Source of the DNA: Fimbriimonadaceae bacterium
GTDB taxonomy: Bacteria; Armatimonadota; Fimbriimonadia; Fimbriimonadales; Fimbriimonadaceae
DNA length: 64,000 nt
Direction of reading: 5' to 3'
Assembly: GCA_019187105.1 (NCBI GenBank)
Contig: JABAQM010000001.1
Span: forward strand, 868,001 to 932,000
Part shown: one piece after another, positions 57,977-64,000 of the stretch
Layout: the number at the start of each line of letters is the position of its first letter
Position numbering within the stretch: position 1 is the first letter of the stretch
Notes under the pieces: model-generated
Database searches by the model: none
What the model was told of the DNA's origin: nothing
The model's input: the letters and a program-made list of their open reading frames with translations, nothing else
Position numbers and translations under genes: made by a program

Positions 57977-59311
57977 ATGCCTAACAATCCTTCTGATCGC
58001 GATCGCCATACGGATGCCGACATCTCGCGGGAGCATACCTACCAGGTCATTCCGGTAGACTCATGTCCCGTGCAGCTGGAGCCAGTCCGCCCAGTGGATC
58101 CCATCGCGCCGAGCGAAGAAGCGGTGCGCGATATGCTGATCCTTGCCGGCCGGCTCAAAGAATCGACCGGCGGCGAGCTCGATGATGCTGCCATCATGGC
58201 CGTCGCAGAAGCCACCGGAACAACCCCCGAGTATGTTCGAATTGCGCTTCGAGCCCACACGACCGAAGAGCAGGAAGAAGTCCGGGTTGGCGGGTTCCGT
58301 AAGTTCCTGCTCGCCTTCGATCCGGACGTCCGCCGATGGGTCGTAGGCGGCATTCTGGGAGGTGCCCTCGGCATGCTGGCCGCCATCGCGGCGGTCTTTG
58401 GCGATCCCTACTCCCTCATCGGCATCCTGTCGATCGTCGCCGTTGGTGGCGTGATCTACAACTGTGGGCAGAGCAAGGATGCGCGAACGGCATCCGTTGC
58501 CGGCGCCGTCGCTGGAGCGGTCGGATTCACGAGTCAATCGATCTTCCTCGCCATCCTGAGCTTGATGTGGCGCGCGCCATCGGCCGGCGCAGCCGGGCTC
58601 ATCATCCCACTTACCCTCGGCGGAGCATTGGCCGGGCTCGTGTCCTTCAAGATCTTTGGCGCCAACCGGGGAAAGCTGGGTTTCAGGGACCCTGTTTCCC
58701 AGCGCCAAGACCTGCTGCGGCAGCTTGTTGAACTTCAAGACAGGCTCAAGTCCCACGAGAGGAACGTAACATTCCTTACCGTCGATATGGTCGGCTCGAC
58801 CAAGCAGAAGGAGGACGCCGACCCTCTCGCGGTCGAGTACACCTTTAACGAGTACCACGCCTACATCGAGGGAGTCGCCCGCAAGCACGGCGGCCAGGTT
58901 CATGCCACCGCCGGCGATGGAGTTATCTGCGCCTTCGATCTGGCCGAGTCCGCCTTTAAGGCGGCCCGCAATATGCAGGCAGCCCTCATCGAGTTCAACA
59001 CCCACCGCAACCGCCTGGGCAAACCCGTGGAGCTCAGGGTCGGGATTCACTCTGGCCAGGTTCTGGCCGAGGATGTCCAGCGCGTGAACTTTGCCCACGT
59101 CATCGATATCTCCGCTCACCTGCAACGGGTTTGCCCCGTAGGTGGGGTCGCGGTTAGCGACGCAACGGCCGCCCAAATTCCGGGTGGCGCCACTCTCATC
59201 GGAACCGAAAAAGTGGCGGCACAGGGTGTGGCCGCGACCATTTGGTTTCCAAAGCACATCGAATCCGGCACGGCCCTGGCGCCGCCGCCCCTTCCGACGG
59301 AATCCGCCTGA
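57977..59311 (+). CDS. Membrane-bound class III nucleotidyl cyclase with N-terminal acidic region
   Basis: The 444-residue protein opens with an unusual cytosolic region of about 110 residues (APSEEAVRDMLILAGRLKES and MAVAEATGTTPEYVRIALRA), helical and partly acidic. About four membrane helices follow (RRWVVGGILGGALGMLAAIA through LGGALAGLVSFKIFG). The C-terminal cyclase domain has metal Asp residues in FLTVDMVGSTKQK and TAGDGVICAF, and VELRVGIHSGQVLAEDVQRV. Start ATG 57977; the divergent cytochrome gene starts 10 bp away, so their promoters overlap. It differs from the cyclase at 19682 in its N-terminal domain. Confidence 0.88.
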   Translation: MPNNPSDRDRHTDADISREHTYQVIPVDSCPVQLEPVRPVDPIAPSEEAVRDMLILAGRLKESTGGELDDAAIMAVAEATGTTPEYVRIALRAHTTEEQEEVRVGGFRKFLLAFDPDVRRWVVGGILGGALGMLAAIAAVFGDPYSLIGILSIVAVGGVIYNCGQSKDARTASVAGAVAGAVGFTSQSIFLAILSLMWRAPSAGAAGLIIPLTLGGALAGLVSFKIFGANRGKLGFRDPVSQRQDLLRQLVELQDRLKSHERNVTFLTVDMVGSTKQKEDADPLAVEYTFNEYHAYIEGVARKHGGQVHATAGDGVICAFDLAESAFKAARNMQAALIEFNTHRNRLGKPVELRVGIHSGQVLAEDVQRVNFAHVIDISAHLQRVCPVGGVAVSDATAAQIPGGATLIGTEKVAAQGVAATIWFPKHIESGTALAPPPLPTESA

Positions 59312-59314
59312 GGC

Positions 59315-60274
59315 TCAGTCAAGCGTCGAGTGTTCTTCTCGCAGGATCTGCTCGATCTTGGCTCCGAGGCCGCGCATCGGCACGGCGTCCGGCCATAGGC
59401 GTCGCTGCTGCAGGCCGACCGGTAGCTTGGAGAGCACGTACCGCTTGCGAATCGAGTTGTTGGAGGGATCGAGCGCCATCGCGGTCGAAATGTATGAACG
59501 AGCCAGCGAGACCTCCTGGCAAAGGACCATCAGCGCCGACATGTTCATGGCGCACAGGGCCAATGACGGTCGATGCCGACCGCTGAAGCGTCGCAGGATT
59601 CGCGCGCGCATGCGGATCTCCTCAAGGGTGACCGCTTCGGACCGGGTGTAGCTGTTCGAACCATGCTGACGCCAGCCCACCAGAGGCGTATCGACCCAGC
59701 CGATGACGCCCCTGTCGGCTGCGTTAAGCAGCAGCTGCCAATCTCCTGAATATCGAAGGGCCTCATCAAACGAGAATCGACCTCGCTTGAACATCACGCC
59801 TGAAGCCAAGATCCGATTTTCGACGAGCAGGTGCGGTAACGCATCCTGCACCTCGGCCGTGGGCCAATGGGCATGCTGGTCGTCAGGTAACGTCGCGCCG
59901 GCGACATCCACAAGGTTTCCGCGACAAGCGATCAAGTCCAATTCGGGGTGCCTGCTCGCGAGCTCAAGCTGTGCGGCCAGCTTGCCGGGAAGCCAAACAT
60001 CGTCGGAGTTGAGGATCGCGACCCAAGTCCCCCGGGCCAGTTCCAAGCCCCGGTTCTGGGTGCCGTACGTACCCAGATTCGTCTCGTTCGCGACAATTCG
60101 TAAGCGAGGATCCTCGATCTTCCCGGCGATGGCCAGACTCTCGTCCTTGCTACCATCGTCCACCATGATGGCCTCGATATCCGGCACATTCTGGGAAAGC
60201 GCTGACATGAGGCAATCCTCGATGAAAGCGGCATGGTTGTAGCTCGGAACTACAACACTGACGATCGGATTCAC
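59315..60274 (-). CDS. Glycosyltransferase family 2
   Basis: A GT-A fold enzyme of 319 residues. The N-terminal domain has VSVVVPSYNHAAFIEDCLMS, the DDGS motif (AIMVDDGSKDESLAIAGKIE) and AILNSDDVWLPGKLAAQLEL, where SDD binds the metal and nucleotide. GTYGTQNRGLELARGTWVAI is also typical. The C-terminal 100 residues are a helical extension without a transmembrane segment. It is convergent with the cyclase gene and downstream of a small membrane protein. Substrate unknown; a role in surface glycan synthesis is likely. Confidence 0.88.
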   Translation of the reverse strand: MNPIVSVVVPSYNHAAFIEDCLMSALSQNVPDIEAIMVDDGSKDESLAIAGKIEDPRLRIVANETNLGTYGTQNRGLELARGTWVAILNSDDVWLPGKLAAQLELASRHPELDLIACRGNLVDVAGATLPDDQHAHWPTAEVQDALPHLLVENRILASGVMFKRGRFSFDEALRYSGDWQLLLNAADRGVIGWVDTPLVGWRQHGSNSYTRSEAVTLEEIRMRARILRRFSGRHRPSLALCAMNMSALMVLCQEVSLARSYISTAMALDPSNNSIRKRYVLSKLPVGLQQRRLWPDAVPMRGLGAKIEQILREEHSTLD

Positions 60275-60278
60275 AGAA

Positions 60279-60554
60279 TCAGTCGTGAGCGCTCAGCCGC
60301 GTTTCGATGGACCGGGATTCTGCAGGCTGCCGCAACGCTGCAAGGTTATCGATGGCGATCGCCTGCTGATGTACCAGCGATTTGAGCTCCCGAATCTCCG
60401 ATCTTAGGGCTTCGACCTCGGGACTGGGCAGCTGATTGGGCGGATTCGCGTGAATGATCTCTGCCATCCTCCGCTGGTGCTGCGTGAGGATCGCGACAAT
60501 CGGAATCATCAATGCGACGATCGGAACCATTATTGCCAGAACACCGGGATTCAT
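60279..60554 (-). CDS. Small single-span membrane protein with coiled-coil tail (PspB-like layout)
   Basis: A 91-residue protein from the ATG at 60554 (a GTG at 60575 adds seven residues). A transmembrane helix (PGVLAIMVPIVALMIPIVAI) is followed by a charged linker and a helix predicted to coil (LPSPEVEALRSEIRELKSLV). This resembles PspB and similar small membrane proteins that regulate envelope stress. It lies 4 bp upstream of the GT2 gene on the same strand, so it may be co-expressed. No ribosome site is clear. Confidence 0.6.
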   Translation of the reverse strand: MNPGVLAIMVPIVALMIPIVAILTQHQRRMAEIIHANPPNQLPSPEVEALRSEIRELKSLVHQQAIAIDNLAALRQPAESRSIETRLSAHD

Positions 60555-60694
60555 TATCTGACCAAAGGATAACACGTTGTAGGGCGATTCGAAGTTGCCG
60601 GAGCGCAGAAACCCCGCGCCAGACTAGGACGAAAGTCCCGACCTTGCTCGACGACACACTGCTTCTTGCCACGGCGACAACTACATGGGTAAAG

Positions 60695-60723
60695 TTGACA
60701 TCCGTCATGAAGCGCAGTACAAG
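60695..60723 (+). promoter_or_regulatory. Sigma-70-like promoter for the PcfJ-like gene
   Basis: A consensus TTGACA (60695-60700) and TACAAG (60718-60723) are separated by 17 bp. Transcription would begin near 60730, giving a leader of about 130 nt before the start at 60862. This is one of the clearest promoters in the window. Confidence 0.55.
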
Positions 60724-60767
60724 ACCCTGTTGGTCTCCGCGCTAGGCACGAATCCGGGCACGTCCCC

Positions 60768-60786
60768 CTCGTCCTAGCCGGACGAG
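60768..60786 (+). other. Hairpin in the leader of the PcfJ-like gene
   Basis: CTCGTCC (60768-60774) and GGACGAG (60780-60786) form a perfect 7-bp stem with a TAGCC loop, 75 bp before the start codon. CCTCCCCTTT follows, so it could be an attenuator or a stabilising leader structure. Confidence 0.35.
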
Positions 60787-60861
60787 CCTCCCCTTTGATT
60801 CCTCTTCGACGCCATCGCGTCGGACCGACCTGCCGTTGCAGCCCTTGGGACCAACGGATTC

Positions 60862-62019
60862 ATGATTGTGAACAAATCATTATCAAAACTGCAAAAGAAG
60901 AAGGCCATGGAGGCGATCCAAACCGCCCGATTGGAAGAGGCGCTCGCCAAGTTTCGACAACAGCAGCGCGCTGAGATTACGTCCGTCAAGCGACCGGACT
61001 CGGCACTCCTGCTGCGGTATGTCTCCGTCAAGAGTCTCGATGGACTCTTGATCAGGTCGCCCGAAGATTTCCGGAGTTCGACCTATAACCGCTCGCGAAG
61101 GCTCCAGCAATTCGTCGATCACCTGTTCGTTCGTTATCCCACGCCTGACTTTCTCTACCGCTCGGTGTTGACGCCAGAAGGCTGGGCTGTCTTCCGTCCG
61201 GATGCCCCTGCGATTCGCAAGCCGGCCGGATGGGAACGGGAGGCTTTCTTTGCGGCAGCCCAGGGCACGTCGGTGGCCAACGTCATGCGTGACCGGCTGA
61301 CCCGAAAGGAGACGCATTGGTTCCTTCAGGCGCCGGCCACGAATTCTGCCCAGCAGAACGTGGTCTGGGCCAAGTTCGTTGGATCAGGCGTGCCGATTCC
61401 GTTGGCCAACACCTTGTTGAGGCGTTTCGGCACGAGGGATGTGCAGAAGGAAATCGGCCACCGGATGGATGAGATTGCCCGGTTCTACGCCCGCGAATCG
61501 GCTGGTATGTCCGATATGACGCTGTCGACCATAACCGACTACATCTGCGCGGCATGCCGCGATCCGTCCTTCAGCCTGTCCGGACGAACGCTCGGATCAG
61601 TCATCGAGCTTTCGCGGCTGTGGCACGCCACTGATGTCACGGGCGGCAGGATCCCCCTGGTGACGTGGTCGCCGTTCCTTCCCTTGTGGGAAAGGGATCT
61701 CGGAGACGCCACCGTTCGCGCGGTGGAGCTCACGTCGAATCGAGCCCTGGCCGAGGAAGGACGAAAGCAGCGACATTGCGTTTTCACCTACGCGTCCTAC
61801 TGCCGCAGCGGAGCAACCGCCATTGCCTCCATTCGTTGGATTGTCTATGACGACCGCGAGGCGCCGAAGATTATAAAGCGCCTCACCGTTGAGCTCGACC
61901 GTAAGCGGCGCGAGATCCACCAGGTGCGGGGCTTCTGCAACCGAATGCCCGACAATGACGAGCGAAAAGTCCTTCGGCAGTGGACGGGGGACAACGATCT
62001 CACCATCGTCCAGATATAA
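60862..62019 (+). CDS. PcfJ-like domain protein
   Basis: The C-terminal 130 residues show the PcfJ plan: ELTSNRALAEEGRKQRHCVF (E-x-x-x-EG-x-x-x-x-HCV), TYASYCRSGATAIASIRWIV, RLTVELDRKRREIHQVRGFC and a final WTGDND. The N-terminal 250 residues are helical and basic, opening with a Lys-rich helix (IVNKSLSKLQKKKAMEAIQT). PcfJ-like proteins are known from conjugative plasmids and phages, where their role is not understood. Here the gene has normal composition and ordinary chromosomal neighbours, with its own promoter upstream. A hairpin terminator follows. Confidence 0.75.
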   Translation: MIVNKSLSKLQKKKAMEAIQTARLEEALAKFRQQQRAEITSVKRPDSALLLRYVSVKSLDGLLIRSPEDFRSSTYNRSRRLQQFVDHLFVRYPTPDFLYRSVLTPEGWAVFRPDAPAIRKPAGWEREAFFAAAQGTSVANVMRDRLTRKETHWFLQAPATNSAQQNVVWAKFVGSGVPIPLANTLLRRFGTRDVQKEIGHRMDEIARFYARESAGMSDMTLSTITDYICAACRDPSFSLSGRTLGSVIELSRLWHATDVTGGRIPLVTWSPFLPLWERDLGDATVRAVELTSNRALAEEGRKQRHCVFTYASYCRSGATAIASIRWIVYDDREAPKIIKRLTVELDRKRREIHQVRGFCNRMPDNDERKVLRQWTGDNDLTIVQI

Positions 62020-62021
62020 AG

Positions 62022-62054
62022 CGAGGATGCTCCGAGCCAATCGGAGCACCCTCG
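62022..62054. terminator. Hairpin between convergent genes
   Basis: CGAGG (62022-62026) and TGCTCCGA (62028-62035) pair with TCGGAGCA (62041-62048) and CCTCG (62050-62054), leaving one A-C mismatch and a GCCAA loop. The minus-strand side continues as CTTTATAT, so it most likely ends the transcript of the secreted protein at 62062. Confidence 0.7.
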
Positions 62055-62061
62055 TGACGTG

Positions 62062-63147
62062 CTACGAAATCCCTATCTCGGCGTAATTGATCCTGCCCTG
62101 GAACTTAACGCTGGGAAGGACCCCCACCTTGCGGTACTGAACCACCATGGTCATGCCGCCATCAGGCCGCACATAATCGCCCGGAGGCAGGCCGAGGTTG
62201 GTCGTGTCCGCGTTGCGCTGGATATCAACGTTCGGCGAATAGTAGTTGAAGGTGTCGAAGCGCGTGAGGGTGGCGCCATCGTTCTTCAGCATGCTGAGTC
62301 GCTGCTCGATATTGGCCCATTGGGTTTGCGCGACAACCTTGATCGCGATTTGCGATGGATTCAGGTTCGTCGTCTTGAATTCGAGGTTGTAGCGTAGCGG
62401 CGGAATCTGGTTGCTGGCAACCTGGGTGTTCTCGCCAATTGCTCGGGCGGTATCCATCGCCTGGATTTTGGTGACGTCGTTCGCGCCTATCTCCTGGCCC
62501 TGTGGACCCACTGAGTAGGCGACTGGAACGAGAACCTCGCCAAAGCTGGAGCCCAGCAGGGCGAACGTCGTGTCGCCCGTGAGCCAGTAAAACCGCGCCA
62601 TTCCGGTACTGAAGTGGAAGTGCTGACCGTCGCCGCCGGTTCCAACCGCAATGCCCCAGTCCGGGTACACGGCTTGTCTTCCTTCGATTTTTAGCCAATA
62701 CTTCACCCCCGCGGTCGCTACGAATGGCTGCGGCAGGGTGTAGTGGTAGTCGTAGAGTTGCTTGCCCCCAAACGTTCCGGCGCTGGTCTCGCCGGCGTTG
62801 GTCATGAACTCATAGCAGGCAAGATAGATCGTCTCGTCCATGTCGGGGTTGCCACAGTAGGGCTGCCAATCTCCCTGAATCGAAGCATAAATCGTGATGT
62901 CGAATCCTGTCAGCCTGCCGTAGAGGGCGTCGTGAATGTATCCGCCCCGCCAGCGAATCTCCTGGATCTCGGCATTTATCGGCAGAATGAAGCTCTCGTA
63001 GGCATACATATCGGAATCGGATCCGTCTTCCCAGACATGGGATGATGCGATAAGAGAGCCTGTGCCGTTGTGAGGGTACGTAAACAGCGTCGCTGCCCCG
63101 CTAACGGTACTCCCGGCAACCAGCAGCAGTAGCATGAGTCGCCTCAT
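62062..63147 (-). CDS. Secreted protein of unknown function, beta-rich
   Basis: The 361-residue protein starts at 63147, set by a near-perfect AAGGAGGT (minus strand, 63159-63152) four bases upstream. A signal peptide (MRRLMLLLLVAGSTVSGAA) is followed by beta-sandwich-like sequence (GFDITIYASIQGDWQPYCGN, KYWLKIEGRQAVYPDWGIAV) that resembles extracellular domains with a choice-of-anchor look. The C-terminal region has several related strands (YNLEFKTTNLNPSQIAIKVV) ending in FQGRINYAEIGIS. No sorting signal is visible. CCTCC-AA-GGAGG around the ribosome site could fold to limit translation. Function unknown. Confidence 0.75.
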   Translation of the reverse strand: MRRLMLLLLVAGSTVSGAATLFTYPHNGTGSLIASSHVWEDGSDSDMYAYESFILPINAEIQEIRWRGGYIHDALYGRLTGFDITIYASIQGDWQPYCGNPDMDETIYLACYEFMTNAGETSAGTFGGKQLYDYHYTLPQPFVATAGVKYWLKIEGRQAVYPDWGIAVGTGGDGQHFHFSTGMARFYWLTGDTTFALLGSSFGEVLVPVAYSVGPQGQEIGANDVTKIQAMDTARAIGENTQVASNQIPPLRYNLEFKTTNLNPSQIAIKVVAQTQWANIEQRLSMLKNDGATLTRFDTFNYYSPNVDIQRNADTTNLGLPPGDYVRPDGGMTMVVQYRKVGVLPSVKFQGRINYAEIGIS

Positions 63148-63303
63148 TGAAACCTCCTTGGAGGGGTGCTTCCCACCTATAAGCTTGAACCAAGGACCGT
63201 AGCGATTCAAGTCGCCCTTTTCAAGTCCGCAATTCGCAGTGCGCGAGCCGGAGACAGTCGCCGGGTCGCCGGGATAGAATCCAAAGACTGGAGAAAGAAC
63301 CTC

Positions 63304-63798
63304 ATGAGTCAAGTAATGGAATCGATTGATGCAAAGGCGTTTTTGTCGGGTTGGTTGCACGGGCTGCAGGGCATGTACGCTGCCGATATCCGCGCGATCC
63401 CCGAGGAGAAATGGACCGCCACCTTCGGCGGCTGCACGCGGCCGGCCAACGAGCTCACGGGTGATGCCCTTGCCATGCTGGAATGGGTGACCGATGCCAT
63501 TCGGGGCAACGTGCGAGCCACCTATGGTCCGGAGGATATGGAAGGGCTTACCGAGAAGTGCCGCACGCGGGAAGGAGCGATCACTGCCCTCAAGGCCAGC
63601 ACCCAGGCCTTCAACGACGCGCTGAACGCGGCTAGCAACGAGACGCTTCTCAAGCCGATCATGGCGCCCTGGGGCATGGAGTCGCCACTCTATTCTCTGG
63701 CCCAGATCGCCGTTAGCCACATCTGGTACCACGACGGACAACTGAACTACATCCAGTGCCTTCTTGGCGACGACAAGGTTCACTGGATGGGCGACTAG
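63304..63798 (+). CDS. DinB-like four-helix protein
   Basis: A 164-residue DinB-type protein starting at the ATG at 63304, with GGAG about 13 bases and GAAAG about eight bases upstream. Helices begin MESIDAKAFLSGWLHGLQGM, and the C-terminal SHIWYHDGQLNYIQCLLGDD holds two of the three metal-binding His positions (SH and YHDGQLNY). A third would be expected in the first helix pair; there ELTGDALAMLEWV replaces the usual xH. The substrate is unknown, and the protein differs from the DinB member at 5245, where all three His are present. A strong terminator follows. Confidence 0.8.
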   Translation: MSQVMESIDAKAFLSGWLHGLQGMYAADIRAIPEEKWTATFGGCTRPANELTGDALAMLEWVTDAIRGNVRATYGPEDMEGLTEKCRTREGAITALKASTQAFNDALNAASNETLLKPIMAPWGMESPLYSLAQIAVSHIWYHDGQLNYIQCLLGDDKVHWMGD

Positions 63799-63813
63799 TC
63801 CCAAAGCAGGTTT

Positions 63814-63840
63814 GGACGCCGATGGAATCGGCGTCCTTTT
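63814..63840. terminator. Intrinsic terminator
   Basis: GGACGCCGAT (63814-63823) and ATCGGCGTCC (63827-63836) form a perfect 10-bp stem with a GGA loop, followed by TTTT (63837-63840). It closes the DinB gene and may serve the converging gene at the right edge. Confidence 0.9.
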
Positions 63841-63882
63841 ACTTGGTCGGCCACGCAGGCCACTTATGGCAGTCGGACAAGC

Positions 63883-64000
63883 CTACCGAGGGCGGCCGTC
63901 GTTCCCATCCAAGAGGGCGCGCTTGTTATCGCAATTCGACATGCTGTCGATAATCGTCGTGCTCTTCAACGTCCCATGCACGTAGAACTCGCGGGCGGCA
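63883..64000 (-). CDS. 3' end of a gene running in from the right edge (partial)
   Basis: On the minus strand a frame open from the window edge ends at TAG (63885-63883). It reads about 38 residues, with AAREFYVHGTLKSTTIIDSM and a polar tail. Third codon positions are mostly G or C, as in the other genes of this window. It converges on the terminator at 63814. Too short to identify. Confidence 0.4.
   Translation of the reverse strand, partial: AAREFYVHGTLKSTTIIDSMSNCDNKRALLDGNDGRPR

Noticed and set aside
63148-63804. N-terminal extension of the secreted protein at 62062
   Set aside because: It runs antisense to the DinB gene, and a perfect Shine-Dalgarno fixes the start at 63147.
1-64000. 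tRNA, rRNA, CRISPR array, insertion sequence or prophage
   Set aside because: I saw no T-loop-like motif in a cloverleaf context, no regularly spaced repeats and no transposase, integrase or phage structural gene. The PcfJ-like gene alone is not enough to call a mobile element.

Overview
The window is a compact, roughly 60% GC bacterial chromosome segment with no rRNA, tRNA, CRISPR array or insertion sequence that I can see. It looks like a member of the Armatimonadota, probably the Fimbriimonadia. That is an inference from three things: a pseudopilin with the H-X9-DG type C-terminus, lipid A genes that imply an outer membrane, and many small DinB, DUF2071 and GyrI-like genes. Genes are tightly packed. 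Many neighbours overlap by 4 bp, and several convergent pairs share their stop codons. No gene-free stretch exceeds 300 bp.

Layout. 1-6.3 kb: a TetR regulator with a membrane protein, an M1-like metallopeptidase, and small membrane, ligand-binding, secreted and DinB genes. 6.3-14.5 kb: an exported FG-GAP protein with about 14 repeats, a soluble histidine kinase divergent from an unusual LuxR-type protein, a TPR protein, and a DUF2071 gene whose promoter spacer is a perfect palindrome. 14.7-19.1 kb: housekeeping genes (rsgA, then scpA-scpB-dacF-rsuA on the opposite strand). 19.1-23.8 kb: a class III nucleotidyl cyclase, an FG-GAP protein interrupted by an in-frame UGA, a lipoprotein, cytidine deaminase and an EI24 protein. 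23.8-30.4 kb: a cysteine desulfurase-ubiA-dprE2-dprE1 operon (a decaprenylphosphoryl-arabinose-type pathway), with fabZ-lpxA-lpxB divergent from it. 30.5-45.4 kb: a surface polysaccharide locus with a Wzz-like protein, WbpE/D/B/A-type enzymes, a flippase, a polymerase/ligase, WbpG-HisH-HisF, a GT4, a split transketolase and a second sugar aminotransferase. 45.4-64 kb: a PilZ protein, TPR protein, HPPD, pseudopilin, HtrA protease, Fpg/Nei glycosylase, amidohydrolase, leuC, trhO, a cytochrome b-c fusion, a second cyclase, a GT2 and a PcfJ-like protein.

How the genes work together. The 23.8-45.4 kb region is largely devoted to the cell envelope. FabZ, LpxA and LpxB supply lipid A. The UbiA/DprE2/DprE1 trio can make a polyprenyl-phosphate pentose donor. 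The Wbp-type enzymes can convert UDP-GlcNAc to a diacetamido-uronate, which WbpG/HisH/HisF could amidinate. The flippase, O-antigen ligase-type protein and Wzz-like protein would export and assemble the chain.

Most notable observation. The FG-GAP gene at 20775-22013 (minus strand) is open on both sides of a single TGA codon (21735-21737), and the reading frame does not shift. Directly downstream of the TGA is a 5-bp hairpin with an AGGUU loop. Its loop GU lies 22-23 nt after the UGA, close in sequence and distance to the E. coli fdhF SECIS. I read this as a candidate, possibly undescribed, exported selenoprotein with a Sec-Cys pair. Other points worth attention are the operator-like palindrome before the DUF2071 gene, the repeats between the kinase and LuxR-type genes, a structured convergent intergenic region at 56.6-56.8 kb, recurring -10-like hexamers 6-7 nt before start codons, and a transketolase subunit with no canonical start codon where homology begins.
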